The notes below the pieces were generated by a model. That model was not told the origin of the DNA. It ran no database searches and saw only the letters and a program-made list of their open reading frames with translations. Of a stretch of DNA of 40,200 bases, positions 24,929 to 34,480 are shown in pieces (the first letter of the stretch is position 1; every line of letters starts with the position of its first letter). This DNA comes from Deltaproteobacteria bacterium (GTDB taxonomy: Bacteria > Desulfobacterota > Binatia > UBA12015), in contig VGTK01000035.1 in assembly GCA_016874715.1 (NCBI GenBank), forward strand, positions 1-40,200, written 5' to 3'. The position numbers and the translations under genes were made by a program.

Positions 24929-25498
24929 TCAGACGAAATCGGCTTCCGAGCCCTCACGGGCGAGACGCCCCTCGTGCCCATCGGCCGGTGACGCGAGCGC
25001 TTCATGGGCCGTCGCGAGCACCAGCGAGCCGCGAAACATCGCGACCACGCCCGTACAGACGATCTCCTTGATGCCGAACGGCCGCAGCAGGTTGATGAAG
25101 GCGCCGATCTTGTCCTCGGTGCCCGTGACCTCGACGACGTACGACTCGCTCGAGACGTCGACGACCTTGCCGCGGAAGATGTTCACCACGCTGAGGACTT
25201 CGCCGCGCGTCCTCGCGTCGGCGGTGACCTTGACCAGCACCAGCTCGCGCTCGACGTGGTCGACACTGCTGAAGTCGCTGACCCGGATGACGTTGACCAG
25301 CTTGTTCAAGTGCTTGCTGATCTGCTCGAGCACCCGGTCGTCGCCGCTGGTCACCAGGGTGATGCGCGAAACCGTCGGATCGGTGGTCGGAGCGACGCAC
25401 AGGCTCTCGATGTTGAACCCACGGCCGCTGAACAGCCCGGCGATCCTGGCGAGGACGCCGAACTCGTTCTCCACGAGGACGGAGATGATGTGGCGCAT
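24929..25498 (-). CDS. ilvN: Acetolactate synthase small (regulatory) subunit
   Basis: Encodes 189 aa. The N-terminal ACT domain ([28 protein letters not shown]) binds valine and regulates the catalytic subunit; the C-terminal half matches the small-subunit domain, ending near [16 protein letters not shown]. The catalytic subunit gene ilvB is not next to it and not in the window. It leads the ilvN-ilvC pair. The promoter must lie in the 344-bp region upstream, where none was clear. Confidence 0.95.
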   Translation of the reverse strand: MRHIISVLVENEFGVLARIAGLFSGRGFNIESLCVAPTTDPTVSRITLVTSGDDRVLEQISKHLNKLVNVIRVSDFSSVDHVERELVLVKVTADARTRGEVLSVVNIFRGKVVDVSSESYVVEVTGTEDKIGAFINLLRPFGIKEIVCTGVVAMFRGSLVLATAHEALASPADGHEGRLAREGSEADFV

Positions 25499-25842
25499 CC
25501 GACTCGTCTAACCGTTGCTCCCCCGAAAATCGACCTGCCGCGCTGGGGGCACCGCGGGAATTCCGCCGGCCCCGGAGTCGGCCGGCGACCGGATGCGCCT
25601 AGCGGATCGTTGCCCCGCACACCGCCGTGGCCCCGGGCAGCCTCGCCCCGTCCGGAGACCGCCACCGGCCTCCCTCGTTCGCGCGAGCCACCGGCGCGCT
25701 GGGCTCCGGAACCGCGGGAAGCAGGACCCTGCGCGGCTTCGCCGCGTGGCGCGAGGCGGCGCGTGCAGCCTGGTCGGAACAGCCGGGCCTCGCGCGGGTC
25801 TGCGAGGTGAGCGAGGGGGCACGTGCCCCCTCGTCGCGATGA
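25499..25842. other. 344-bp intergenic region between ilvN and the DUF465 gene
   Basis: No convincing gene or promoter was found. It holds a short hairpin (CGCGGC TTC GCCGCG, about 25733-25747) and a perfect 22-bp palindrome (25812-25833). The ilvN transcript must start here if it does not continue from the DUF465 gene. No T-box consensus was seen. Confidence 0.5.
25812..25833. repeat. Perfect 22-bp G5/C5 palindrome (palindromic repeat copy 2)
   Basis: CGAGGGGGCAC and its exact complement meet without a loop. It lies 10 bp beyond the stop of the DUF465 gene, so it may end that transcript. The flanks GAGCGAGGGGG and CCCCCTCGTCGCGAT are shared with the hairpin at 23733-23755 on the opposite strand. 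Confidence 0.7.
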
Positions 25843-26079
25843 TCAGTGCTGCGCCTCGTCGCCGCGGTGACGGTGCAGGATCTCCATGATGCGATCCTTG
25901 CCCGCGAGCTTCAGCTTCTGGAGCCGCTTGCGCTCGACTTCCTCTTCCGCGGAGAGGTGCGGCTTCGCGTTGAGTAGCGCCAGCTCTTGCTCGTACCGTT
26001 CGTGTTCGAGGTAGTGGTCCCGCAACTCGCCATCGCGGTCCATCAGGGACCGGATCAACTCCTCGTCACGTTTCTCCAT
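25843..26079 (-). CDS. DUF465 (YdcH-like) small coiled-coil protein
   Basis: Encodes 78 aa of charged helix. The pattern (LxxRHxxLd-like first helix, then AEEEVERKRLQKLKLAGKDRIMEIL) matches the DUF465/YdcH family of small helical hairpins of unknown function. ATG 26079 has a strong AGGAGG about 7 nt upstream; earlier in-frame codons lack one. A promoter-like sequence overlaps the tsaB stop at 26159-26188. Confidence 0.85.
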   Translation of the reverse strand: MEKRDEELIRSLMDRDGELRDHYLEHERYEQELALLNAKPHLSAEEEVERKRLQKLKLAGKDRIMEILHRHRGDEAQH

Positions 26080-26158
26080 TGAGATCCTCCTGGAAGCCAC
26101 TCGCGGCGCGGCTCTCGTGTCGCCGAACCATCGACGGCCCGAAGGGCCCCGCGCTTTA

Positions 26159-26188
26159 GTTCTAGGCGCGGTGGATTCGGATTGTCAA
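26159..26188 (-). promoter_or_regulatory. Candidate promoter of the DUF465 gene overlapping the tsaB stop
   Basis: TTGACA (26188-26183) contains the tsaB stop TGA. After 18 nt comes TAGAAC (26164-26159, 4 of 6 matches to TATAAT). The start near 26152 would give a leader of about 70 nt containing GGCCC-GAA-GGGCC (about 26136-26148). Confidence 0.45.
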
Positions 26189-27015
26189 CGCGGTGCCACG
26201 ATGGCGCCGCGCCGTTCGCGCATGATCTCGGCTTCCGACGCGCGCGCGTAGCGTGGCACGAGGGTCGCGCGGTCGTCGGACCCGCGCGCGGCGAGGATCC
26301 CGGCCCCGGCGCGCGCGACTGCCGAGCCGCTCGGCGGCCGGACCTCGAACGACAGCACGCGGGCTCGTCCCGCCAGCGGCTCCGCGATCTCGCCCTGGTA
26401 GCGCGCGGCGCCGTCGCCGAGCAGGAAGATCGGCCTCCCCCCGGCCGCGCACGCCTCGAGCGCTTCGCGAAACGCGACCGGCGAAAACGCTGCGTCGTCC
26501 GACGTCCGCTCGAGCCGCGGCAGCGGCTCGAGCCACAGCGCCTCCCGTACGCGGAACATCGCGCCGTAGACCTCGCCCTTGCGAGCGTCGAGGCACGGCG
26601 CCACGATCGTGCCCGGTTCCGCCGGAGGTCCATCCCCGCCCCAGCCCGAAAGAACCGTCGCGGCAAGGGCTTCCAGAGTCGGCACGCCGACCAGCGCGGT
26701 CTCGCCAGCGAGCGACAGACCCTTGGCGGTGGCGAGGGCGACGCGAAGCCCGGTGAAGGATCCTGGTCCGAGCGAGACGGCGACACACCCGACCTCCTCC
26801 AGCCCGCTGCCCGCGGCCGCGAGACACTCGTCGATCAGGGGCAGGAGCTCGGAGCCGTGGCCCGGGCCCGTGTCGCGCGTGGCCTCGGCGAGGATCGCCG
26901 CGCTCTCGACGATCCGTCCGGGCTCCGCATGCCGGACCGCTGCGCCGTTCACGGCGGCCCGCACGAGGCCTACGCTGCCGACCCGCGTTGCGGTTTCGAT
27001 CCCGAGAACGAGCAA
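26185..27015 (-). CDS. tsaB: tRNA threonylcarbamoyladenosine biosynthesis protein TsaB
   Basis: Encodes 276 aa. TsaB partners TsaD in making t6A37 of ANN-decoding tRNAs. The N-terminal VLGIETATRVGSVGL and the GPGSFTGLRVALATAKGL motif are diagnostic of the ASKHA-fold TsaB. The start is taken as TTG 27015, where family similarity begins (LLVLGIET); its ribosome site is weak. It follows rseP by 27 nt. Confidence 0.92.
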   Translation of the reverse strand: MLVLGIETATRVGSVGLVRAAVNGAAVRHAEPGRIVESAAILAEATRDTGPGHGSELLPLIDECLAAAGSGLEEVGCVAVSLGPGSFTGLRVALATAKGLSLAGETALVGVPTLEALAATVLSGWGGDGPPAEPGTIVAPCLDARKGEVYGAMFRVREALWLEPLPRLERTSDDAAFSPVAFREALEACAAGGRPIFLLGDGAARYQGEIAEPLAGRARVLSFEVRPPSGSAVARAGAGILAARGSDDRATLVPRYARASEAEIMRERRGAIVAPR

Positions 27016-27042
27016 CGGTGGGTCGCCGGCCGGGCCGCGCGC

Positions 27043-28116
27043 TCAGCCGATCAGGAGACGGCGCACGTCGTTGTAGAGCGCGAAGCCCATCAGCGAGATC
27101 AACAGGAACATGCCGACCTGCTGTGCGATGTCGCGGTGGCGGATCTCCATCGGACGACCGAGAATCTTCTCGATGCCCATGAAGACCAGGTGCCCACCGT
27201 CGAGAATCGGAATCGGGAGCAGGTTCAGGACGCCGAGATTCACGCTGAGCAGCGCCATGAAGAACGCGAGCGCCGCGAAGCCGTTGTGCGCCTGCTTGCC
27301 CGCCTCGGTCATGATGGTCAGCGGACCGCCCACGGTCGACGTCGACACGACGCCCTGGAAGAGCTTCACGAGCGTCATGACCGTCAGGTAGCAGAGCTCG
27401 CCGGTGCGCTGGATGCCGAGCCACACCGCCATGATCGGGTTGCTCCGCTCCATCACGAAGTTGCTCGACTGCTCGACACCGATCACGTAGATCGGCGTCG
27501 CCTCGCCGAAGATCGTCTTGCCTTCCGTGCGCTGCGGCACGACGCTGACGTTCCACTCTTTGTCGCCGCGGCGGACCGCGAGGTCGACCGGATTGCCGTC
27601 ACTGGCGCGAATCGCGCCCGACAGATCCTCCCACCGGCTGATCGGCGACCCGTTCACCGCCACGATCTCGTCGCCGCCCTGGAGGCCGGCCTGCGCGGCC
27701 GGCATCCCCTCGCTGACCTTGCCCACGGTCGAGGTGAGCACGGGCACCCCGGTCGCGAACAGGATCGACAGCAGGAGTGCCGCGAAAATCAGGTTGCCCA
27801 GCGGTCCGGCGACGACGATGAACGCGCGCGCCCAGAGGGGCTTCACCGCGAAGGAGTTCGGCTGTGCCGCGAGGACCGGATCGGGCTCCGAGCCGTCGTC
27901 CTCCTGGCCGATCATCTTGACGAAGCCGCCGAGCGGGATCGCGGCCAGGCAGTACTCCGTCTCGCCGACGCGGCGCGCGAAGATCGTCGGGCCGAAGCCG
28001 AGCGAGAACTTCAGCACACCGACTCCGACCCGCTTGCAGGCAAGGAAGTGTCCGAGCTCGTGGACGAAGATCAACATCCCGAGCACGACGATCGCCGCGA
28101 CGACGCTTGTCACCAT
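27043..28116 (-). CDS. rseP: RIP metalloprotease RseP (site-2 protease)
   Basis: Encodes 357 aa. The zinc motif HELGH is in the first helix (about residues 19-23), and the third zinc ligand region is NLLPIPILDGGHL near the C-terminus. One PDZ domain (about 115-190) lies between, fewer than the two of E. coli RseP. It cleaves anti-sigma factors and signal-peptide remnants in the inner membrane. ATG 28116. The preceding gene is cdsA; the dxr gene often found between them is absent. Confidence 0.93.
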   Translation of the reverse strand: MVTSVVAAIVVLGMLIFVHELGHFLACKRVGVGVLKFSLGFGPTIFARRVGETEYCLAAIPLGGFVKMIGQEDDGSEPDPVLAAQPNSFAVKPLWARAFIVVAGPLGNLIFAALLLSILFATGVPVLTSTVGKVSEGMPAAQAGLQGGDEIVAVNGSPISRWEDLSGAIRASDGNPVDLAVRRGDKEWNVSVVPQRTEGKTIFGEATPIYVIGVEQSSNFVMERSNPIMAVWLGIQRTGELCYLTVMTLVKLFQGVVSTSTVGGPLTIMTEAGKQAHNGFAALAFFMALLSVNLGVLNLLPIPILDGGHLVFMGIEKILGRPMEIRHRDIAQQVGMFLLISLMGFALYNDVRRLLIG

Positions 28117-28171
28117 AATGAGAAGTTTCCAGCCCTGACCGGTATCCGCAAGGGAGATCGCGTGGGACCGG

Positions 28172-28957
28172 TCACGCGTTCACATAGTACGCGAACACGA
28201 ACGGCAAGACGAGACTGTCGATACGGTCCAGAACGCCCCCGTGGCCAGGGATGATCCACCCGGAGTCCTTGGCACCGTAGGCTCGCTTGAGCGCAGACTC
28301 GATCAGATCCCCCGCCTGGGCCAGCACCGAGAACGCGAGGGAGAGGAAGATCAGGGCTTCGAGGCGTTCGCCGGGGGGCGGCAACACCGCCCACGCGAAC
28401 ACCGCCAGCACGACGCTCCCGAGGAGCCCGCCCACCGCTCCCTCGACCGTCTTGTTGGGGCTGACGCGCGGCATGAGCTTCGCCCGCCCGGTGAAGCGGC
28501 CGGCGAAGTACGCGCCGGTGTCCGACCCCATGGCGCAGGCTATGGCGAAGAAGACCCAGCGCTCGCCACCCGGCAGGAGACGCAGCGAGACCACGTGCGG
28601 CAGCAGGAAGCCGGCGTAGAGCGCAGCCACCATGGCGTTCGCGAAGCGCGCGATCGCACCCGGAAGGTCCCGGTCGAACAGCGTCACGAAGAGTCCGCCC
28701 GCCAGCGTCGCGAACAGAGCCGCACCCAGCGCCCCTGGGCGACCCGAGACCACCGCGGCCGCGAATGCGAGCCCCGCGACGATCGATAGCACGCGCGCGG
28801 GGCGGTGCTCCGGAAGTGCCATCGCGGCGGACTCGCCGAGCCCGACCGCCGTGAAGCCGACGATCACCCCGGCGAACACCCACGGGGCGCTGCCGAGGAT
28901 CAGCCAGATGAGGAGCGGAAGCGCGACCGCCGCGGTCGCGAGCCTAGTTCGCAGCAC
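28172..28957 (-). CDS. cdsA: Phosphatidate cytidylyltransferase
   Basis: Encodes 261 aa with about seven membrane helices. It makes CDP-diacylglycerol from phosphatidate and CTP. The signature is clear: GDLIESALKRAYGAKDSG followed by PGHGGVLDRIDSL. GTG 28957 is preferred; it overlaps the end of uppS by 14 nt and starts just before the first helix. Its product feeds PssA (22226-23050). Confidence 0.92.
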   Translation of the reverse strand: MLRTRLATAAVALPLLIWLILGSAPWVFAGVIVGFTAVGLGESAAMALPEHRPARVLSIVAGLAFAAAVVSGRPGALGAALFATLAGGLFVTLFDRDLPGAIARFANAMVAALYAGFLLPHVVSLRLLPGGERWVFFAIACAMGSDTGAYFAGRFTGRAKLMPRVSPNKTVEGAVGGLLGSVVLAVFAWAVLPPPGERLEALIFLSLAFSVLAQAGDLIESALKRAYGAKDSGWIIPGHGGVLDRIDSLVLPFVFAYYVNA

Positions 28958-29735
28958 GCAGCCGGGCCTGATCCGCGCGACCGTCCACCACTCGCCCGAA
29001 GCGGCGCTCGCGCGCCTGGAACTGGCGCAGCGCCTCGAGAAACTCGGCCTCGCGGAAATCCGGCCAGAGCGTCTCGGTGATGTAGATCTCGGTGTACGCG
29101 ACCTGCCAGAGCAGGAAGTTCGACAGCCGCACCTCGCCACTGGTCCGGATGAGCAGATCGGGGTCGGGGATGCCCGCGGTACCGAGGCTCTGCGCGATGG
29201 TGGCCTCGCTGATCTCCTCGGGTACGAGCTCGCCGCGCTCGACCTGCTTCGCGATCGTGCGCACCGCCGCGGCGATCTCCTCGCGGGCGCTGTACGACAG
29301 CGCCAGCGTGACCGTGAGGCCCTTGTTCCGCCGCGTCGTCTCGACGCTCACCTTGAGCGCCTTCTGGACGTCGGCGGGCAACTTCTTCACGTTGCCGATC
29401 ACCAGCAGCCGCACGTCGTTCTTCATCATGCGGTCGAGCTCGGTGGTCAGGTAGCGCTTCAGGAGCCGCATCAGCGCCTTGACCTCGGCCGCGGGGCGAC
29501 CCCAGTTCTCTTCCGAGAAGGCGTACAGCGACAGGTACTGGATGCCGATCTCGCGCGACATCTCCACGATCGCCTTGACCGAGTCCTTGCCGCGGCGGTG
29601 GCCGTAGATGCGTTCGAAGCCGCGGCCCTGCGCCCAGCGCCCGTTCCCGTCCATGATGATGGCCACGTGGCGGGGAAGTCGGGCGGGATCGATGCCCTGG
29701 ATCGAGAGGCTCGCGCAGCTGGGTTTGACCATCAT
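28944..29735 (-). CDS. uppS: Undecaprenyl diphosphate synthase
   Basis: Encodes 263 aa. It adds isopentenyl units in cis to make the C55 carrier lipid for peptidoglycan and O-antigen. The catalytic motif IMDGNGRWA and the C-terminal RTSGEVRLSNFLLWQ are typical. ATG 29735 has GAGGTGG upstream that overlaps the frr stop; a GTG two codons earlier is possible. Confidence 0.95.
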   Translation of the reverse strand: MMVKPSCASLSIQGIDPARLPRHVAIIMDGNGRWAQGRGFERIYGHRRGKDSVKAIVEMSREIGIQYLSLYAFSEENWGRPAAEVKALMRLLKRYLTTELDRMMKNDVRLLVIGNVKKLPADVQKALKVSVETTRRNKGLTVTLALSYSAREEIAAAVRTIAKQVERGELVPEEISEATIAQSLGTAGIPDPDLLIRTSGEVRLSNFLLWQVAYTEIYITETLWPDFREAEFLEALRQFQARERRFGRVVDGRADQARLRAAN

Positions 29736-29742
29736 CGCCACC

Positions 29743-30300
29743 TCACACCACCATGATCTCGTCTTCCTTGGATTTCAGCGTCTGGTCGATGCGCTCGATG
29801 CCCTCGTTGATGAGCAGCTGGACCTTGTCCTGCGCATGCCGGGAATCATCCTCCGTGACCTGCTTCTCCTTCTGAAGCTCCTTGAGCATCTCGTTCGCGT
29901 CCCGACGATGGTTGCGCATCGACACGCGGAACTCTTCGGCGATCTTCTTCACGTGCTTGACCAGGTCGCGGCGACGCTCCTCGGTCAGCTCGGGGATCGG
30001 GATCCGGATGAGCTTGCCGTCGTTCATCGGGTTCAGGCCGAGATCGGACCCCTTGATGGCACGCTCGATCTCGCCCATCGCCCCCTTGTCATACGGGGTG
30101 ATCACGATCAGACGCGGCTCGGGGACGTTGATGGTCGCGAGCGAGTTCAGGTGCGTGCGGGCACCGTAGTACTCCACCATGATGCCGTCGAGCAGGCTCG
30201 CCGACGCGCGCCCGGTCCGAACGCGCGCGAACTCCTTCTTGAGCTTGGTCGCGGTCTCGTCGATCTCGCGACGCAGATCCTGCAAGACCTCCTCGATCAC
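29743..30300 (-). CDS. frr: Ribosome recycling factor
   Basis: Encodes 185 aa, standard length. RRF with EF-G splits post-termination ribosomes. The first helix carries [10 protein letters not shown], followed by [20 protein letters not shown] and the final three-helix part with [15 protein letters not shown] 30300 overlaps the pyrH stop (GTGA). Confidence 0.96.
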   Translation of the reverse strand: MIEEVLQDLRREIDETATKLKKEFARVRTGRASASLLDGIMVEYYGARTHLNSLATINVPEPRLIVITPYDKGAMGEIERAIKGSDLGLNPMNDGKLIRIPIPELTEERRRDLVKHVKKIAEEFRVSMRNHRRDANEMLKELQKEKQVTEDDSRHAQDKVQLLINEGIERIDQTLKSKEDEIMVV

Positions 30301-31028
30301 TCCTCACCGCCTCCGCGCACGACCGTGCCGATCGGCTCGCCGAGCATCGCACGCTTCAGGTTGCCTGGCTCCAGCATGTTGAAGACGAGGACCGGCAAGT
30401 CGTTGTCCATGCACAGGGAGATCGCCGTCGAGTCCATCACCTTCAGCTTCTGGCTCAGGACATCGAGGTAGGTCAACTCGCGGTAGCGAACGGCGCTCGG
30501 GTTGCGCATCGGGTCCGAATCGTAGACCCCGTCCACCTTGGTCGCCTTGCAGACGATCTCGGCCCCGATCTCGACGGCCCTGAGCCCTGCGGCCGTGTCG
30601 GTGGTGAAGAACGGGTTCCCGGTTCCCGCCGCGAAGATGACGACTCGCCCCTTCTCGAGGTGACGCGTCGCGCGACGCCGGATGTAGGGCTCCGCGACCT
30701 CCTTCATCTCGAGAGCGGACAGGACTCGGGTCTGGACGCCGTGACGCTCGATGGCCGCCTGCAGAGCCAGGCTGTTCATCATCGTGGCGAGCATGCCCAT
30801 GTAGTCCGCGGTGGCGCGCTCGATACCGTGCGTCGCCCCGGCGAGGCCCCGGAAGATGTTGCCGCCGCCGATGACGACGGCGAGCTCCACCCCCAGCGCA
30901 TGGACCTCCTGGATCTCGCTCCCGAGGCGCGTCAGGATCGCGTCGTCGATGCCATAGCCGGCCTCGCCAGCCAGAGCCTCGCCGCTCAGCTTCAGCAGAA
31001 CCCGGCGATAGGCAAGCGTGCGTGCCAC
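30297..31028 (-). CDS. pyrH: UMP kinase
   Basis: Encodes 243 aa. It phosphorylates UMP to UDP (bacterial amino-acid kinase family type). [37 protein letters not shown] and [13 protein letters not shown] are typical. GTG start at 31028, 15 nt after tsf. Confidence 0.96.
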   Translation of the reverse strand: MARTLAYRRVLLKLSGEALAGEAGYGIDDAILTRLGSEIQEVHALGVELAVVIGGGNIFRGLAGATHGIERATADYMGMLATMMNSLALQAAIERHGVQTRVLSALEMKEVAEPYIRRRATRHLEKGRVVIFAAGTGNPFFTTDTAAGLRAVEIGAEIVCKATKVDGVYDSDPMRNPSAVRYRELTYLDVLSQKLKVMDSTAISLCMDNDLPVLVFNMLEPGNLKRAMLGEPIGTVVRGGGEE

Positions 31029-31043
31029 CGGGAAGCGTCCGGA

Positions 31044-31946
31044 TCAGGCCTCGCCCGAGGACTCGCCCAGCTGGAGTCGCACGAAGCGGGTGATCTCGAT
31101 CGGTGCTCCGGCCGTCTTGCTGGTCGCCGCCACCAGCTTGCCGACGGTGGTCGACGGGTCGCGGATGAACTCCTGCTCGACGAGGCAGACCTCGGCGAAG
31201 AACTTCTCGACCTTGCCCTGCACGATGCGCTCGATGACCGGGGCTGGCTTGCCCGTGGTGGCCGCCTGAGCCGCGTAGATCTCGCGCTCGCGCTCGACGT
31301 CGGCCGCGGCAACCTCGTCGCGCTTCACGTGGCGCGGGTTCGCGGCCGCGACCTGCATCGCGACGTCCCGCAGCAGCTTTTCCACCTCGGACGCCGCCGC
31401 CCCGCTCGCCGCCGACTTCGCCTCGACGAGCACGCCGATCTTGCCCCCGGCATGGACGTACGAGCCGATCGAGCCCTCGCCCGCCTTCAGCGAGACGCGC
31501 GCGACCCGGCGCAGCACGATGCTCTCGCCCATCGACGCGATCGACTCCGCGACCACGTCGGCGACCGCCTTGCCCCCCGCGACCTTGATCGCGGCGAGGT
31601 CGAGGTCGGCCGCGGCACGAAGCCCGTCGATCTCGCCGCGGCCGGCGAACGCACCGAGCAGCTGACCCGCGAGATCCTGGAACTGCGGCGTCTTGGCGAC
31701 GAAATCGGTCTCGCAGTTGAGCTCGATCATCACGCCCTCGGTCGGGCTGACGAGTCGGGCGAGAATCACGCCCTCGGCCGCGACCTTGCCAGCGCGCTTC
31801 GCGGCCGTCGCGAGCCCCTTCTCACGCAGGTACCGGATCGCCCCCTCGAAGTCGCCGCCGGACGAGTCGAGCGCTGCCTTGCAGTCCATCATGCCGGCGC
31901 CGGTCTTCTCGCGCAGCTCTTTCACCTGTGCCGCTGTGACTGCCAA
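31044..31946 (-). CDS. tsf: Elongation factor Ts
   Basis: Encodes 300 aa. EF-Ts exchanges GDP on EF-Tu. The N-terminal UBA-like domain VTAAQVKELREKTGAGMMDCKAAL and the core CETDFVAKTPQF are diagnostic. The start is TTG 31946, because the family N-terminus MA-x-TAAQVKEL aligns exactly there. GAGG lies about 10 nt upstream. Follows rpsB by 99 nt. Confidence 0.95.
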   Translation of the reverse strand: MAVTAAQVKELREKTGAGMMDCKAALDSSGGDFEGAIRYLREKGLATAAKRAGKVAAEGVILARLVSPTEGVMIELNCETDFVAKTPQFQDLAGQLLGAFAGRGEIDGLRAAADLDLAAIKVAGGKAVADVVAESIASMGESIVLRRVARVSLKAGEGSIGSYVHAGGKIGVLVEAKSAASGAAASEVEKLLRDVAMQVAAANPRHVKRDEVAAADVEREREIYAAQAATTGKPAPVIERIVQGKVEKFFAEVCLVEQEFIRDPSTTVGKLVAATSKTAGAPIEITRFVRLQLGESSGEA

Positions 31947-32045
31947 CTGTCTTGACCTCGATGCAAATCCGCGGCCCGCAGCCGCGGAGCGGTTTCGTGA
32001 CCGCGCGGAAGTGGCGGCGGGCTCCTGCGAGCCCGTCGCCGAATC

Positions 32046-32822
32046 TCAGACGCCCGCCGGTGCCGACTCGTCGAGCGACACCGCACGCTCCTGTTCGGCA
32101 GCGCCGTCGTCACCCTGGCCACGCAGCCGCTCCTCGTACTCCTGCCGGCCCTCGAGGATCGCGTCCGCGATCGAGGAGCAGAACAGGCGAATCGCGCGGA
32201 TCGCGTCGTCGTTGCCGGGGATCCGGTAGTCGACCACCTCCGGGTCGCAGTTGGTGTCGACCACCGCCACGACCGGGATGCCGAGCTTGTTCGCTTCCTT
32301 GACCGCGATCTCTTCCTTCTTGGGATCGATGACGAAGATCGCGTCCGGAAGCTTGCGCATGTTCTTGATCCCGCCGAGCGAGATCAGGAGCTTGTCGCGC
32401 TCACGCGAGTAGTTGAGCAGCTCCTTCTTGGTGTAGCGGCTCGACAGGACGGGATCGTCGATCATCTCTTCCAGCTTCTTCAGACGGTCGATCGAGGCCT
32501 TGATGGTCTGGAAGTTGGTGAGCATGCCCCCGAGCCAGCGATTGTTCACGTGGAACTGGCCGCAGCGCTCGGCCTCCTCGCGGATCGGATCCTGGGCCTG
32601 CTTCTTGGTGCCGACGAAGAGGATGACGCCGCCCGAAGCCGCCAGCTCGCGGACCTGCCGGTAGACGTCCCGGAACATCTTCACCGTCTGCTGGAGATCG
32701 ATGATGTAGATGCCGTTGCGCGCGCCGAAGATGTAGCGCTTCATCTTCGGGTTCCAGCGGCTCGTCTGGTGTCCGAAGTGGACTCCGGCCTCCAGCAGCT
32801 GTTTCATCGTCGGTTCAGGCAT
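32046..32822 (-). CDS. rpsB: 30S ribosomal protein S2
   Basis: Encodes 258 aa. Typical features are [34 protein letters not shown] and [21 protein letters not shown]. The C-terminus extends some 30 residues as an acidic tail. ATG 32822 has GGAAGGAAG upstream. It starts the rpsB-tsf-pyrH-frr-uppS-cdsA order found in many bacteria. Confidence 0.97.
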   Translation of the reverse strand: MPEPTMKQLLEAGVHFGHQTSRWNPKMKRYIFGARNGIYIIDLQQTVKMFRDVYRQVRELAASGGVILFVGTKKQAQDPIREEAERCGQFHVNNRWLGGMLTNFQTIKASIDRLKKLEEMIDDPVLSSRYTKKELLNYSRERDKLLISLGGIKNMRKLPDAIFVIDPKKEEIAVKEANKLGIPVVAVVDTNCDPEVVDYRIPGNDDAIRAIRLFCSSIADAILEGRQEYEERLRGQGDDGAAEQERAVSLDESAPAGV

Positions 32823-32926
32823 GTCTTCCTTCCTCGAAGCCTCGCGCCCACGCACGATCGGGACGCCCCCGCAGGGTTCAACCGCTATCGGCTAGCAGAG
32901 CCCCTACCAGGGCGCAACGAAGGACT

Positions 32927-34480
32927 TCAGGAGTTCATCGAGGCGATGAAGTCGGCGTTGGTCTTGGTGTGGCTCATCTTGTCGAGGAGGAACTCCATGG
33001 CCTCGACCGGGTTCAGCTGGGACAGGAGACGCCGGAGGATGATCACGCGATTGAGGACCTCCCGGGGCAGCAGCAGCTCCTCCTTGCGGGTCCCGGACCG
33101 GTTGATGTCGATCGCCGGAAACGTCCGCTTGTCGATCAGGCGTCGATCGAGGTGGATCTCCATGTTCCCGGTGCCCTTGAACTCCTCGAAGATGACCTCG
33201 TCCATGCGGCTGCCGGTGTCGATCAGCGCGGTACCGATGATGGTCAGGGAGCCGCCGTCCTCGATGTTGCGCGCCGCGCCGAAGAACTTCTTCGGCTTGT
33301 GCAGCGCGTTCGAGTCGACGCCGCCGGACAGGATCTTGCCCGACGGCGGCACCACCGTGTTGTAGGCGCGCGCCAGCCGGGTGATCGAGTCGAGCAGGAT
33401 GACGACGTCCTTTCCGTGCTCGACGAGACGCTTTGCCTTCTCGATGACCATCTCGGCGACCTGGACGTGGCGCGTCGCGGGCTCGTCGAAGGTCGAGCTC
33501 ACGACCTCACCCTTCACCGAGCGCTGCATGTCGGTGACCTCTTCCGGCCGCTCGTCGACCAGCAGGACGATCAGCACCACCTCGGGATGGTTCGCGGTGA
33601 TGCCGTGCGCGATGTTCTGCAGCATCACCGTCTTGCCGGTCCGCGGGGGAGCGACGATGAGACCGCGCTGGCCCTTGCCGATGGGCGTCATGAGATCGAG
33701 CACGCGCGTCGTCACGTCGCGCCCCGGGTTCTCGAGGTTCAGGTGCTCGTCGGGATAGAGCGGCGTCAGGTTGTCGAACAGGATCTTCTCTCGCGCGCGC
33801 TCGGGCTCCTCGTAGTTGATGCGCTCGACCTTGAGCAGCGCGAAGTACCGCTCGCCCTCCTTCGGCGGCCGGATCTGTCCGGACACGACGTCTCCGGTGC
33901 GCAGATTGAAACGGCGCACCTGCGACGGCGAGATGTAGATGTCGTCGGGGCCGGGCAGGTAGTTGTAGTCGGGCGCGCGCAGGAAGCCGAAGCCGTCCGG
34001 CAGGATCTCGAGCACACCCTCACCGTAGATGGATCCCGCCTGCGCGGTCTGCGCCTGCAGGATGCCGAAGATCAGCTCCTGCTTGCGCATCGCCGACGAG
34101 CCCTCGACCTCGAACCTGCGCGCGATCTGTGCGAGCTGGTGGATGTCGAGACGCTTGAGCTCCTTGAGATTCACCGGTGGCGGCACGCCGCCCGGACCGG
34201 CGTCCGGCGCCGAACCGTTGGACTGGAGGGCCGCGGGCGCGGGCGACGCCGCCATCTCCTCGCGGGCGACGGGCTGTCCGGGCGTGGCAGCGGTGACGTG
34301 CGCAGGCCTGCGGATGACGTTCGCCCGCGCCGGCGCACCATCCTCCACGTCGCGCGCGCCGATCTGGGGCAACGCGTCGAGATCGAGCGCCTCGCCTCCC
34401 CCGTCGGCCACGTCACCGATCGTCGCCACGTCCTCCGGGAGGTCGGAGGCTTCTTCTTGCCGCGAGCGTGACCGTGGCAT
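32927..34480 (-). CDS. rho: Transcription termination factor Rho
   Basis: Encodes 517 aa, about 100 longer than E. coli Rho. Residues 1-103 are a low-complexity, Ala/Pro/Gly/acid-rich extension. Then come the Rho N-terminal helical domain ([20 protein letters not shown]), the RNA-binding OSB domain ([22 protein letters not shown]), and the motor with Walker A APPRTGKT, the catalytic [10 protein letters not shown] and the R-loop/secondary RNA site near [16 protein letters not shown] 34480 is chosen for its strong AAGGAGAGGG. Upstream is a leader of more than 200 nt. Confidence 0.95.
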   Translation of the reverse strand: MPRSRSRQEEASDLPEDVATIGDVADGGGEALDLDALPQIGARDVEDGAPARANVIRRPAHVTAATPGQPVAREEMAASPAPAALQSNGSAPDAGPGGVPPPVNLKELKRLDIHQLAQIARRFEVEGSSAMRKQELIFGILQAQTAQAGSIYGEGVLEILPDGFGFLRAPDYNYLPGPDDIYISPSQVRRFNLRTGDVVSGQIRPPKEGERYFALLKVERINYEEPERAREKILFDNLTPLYPDEHLNLENPGRDVTTRVLDLMTPIGKGQRGLIVAPPRTGKTVMLQNIAHGITANHPEVVLIVLLVDERPEEVTDMQRSVKGEVVSSTFDEPATRHVQVAEMVIEKAKRLVEHGKDVVILLDSITRLARAYNTVVPPSGKILSGGVDSNALHKPKKFFGAARNIEDGGSLTIIGTALIDTGSRMDEVIFEEFKGTGNMEIHLDRRLIDKRTFPAIDINRSGTRKEELLLPREVLNRVIILRRLLSQLNPVEAMEFLLDKMSHTKTNADFIASMNS

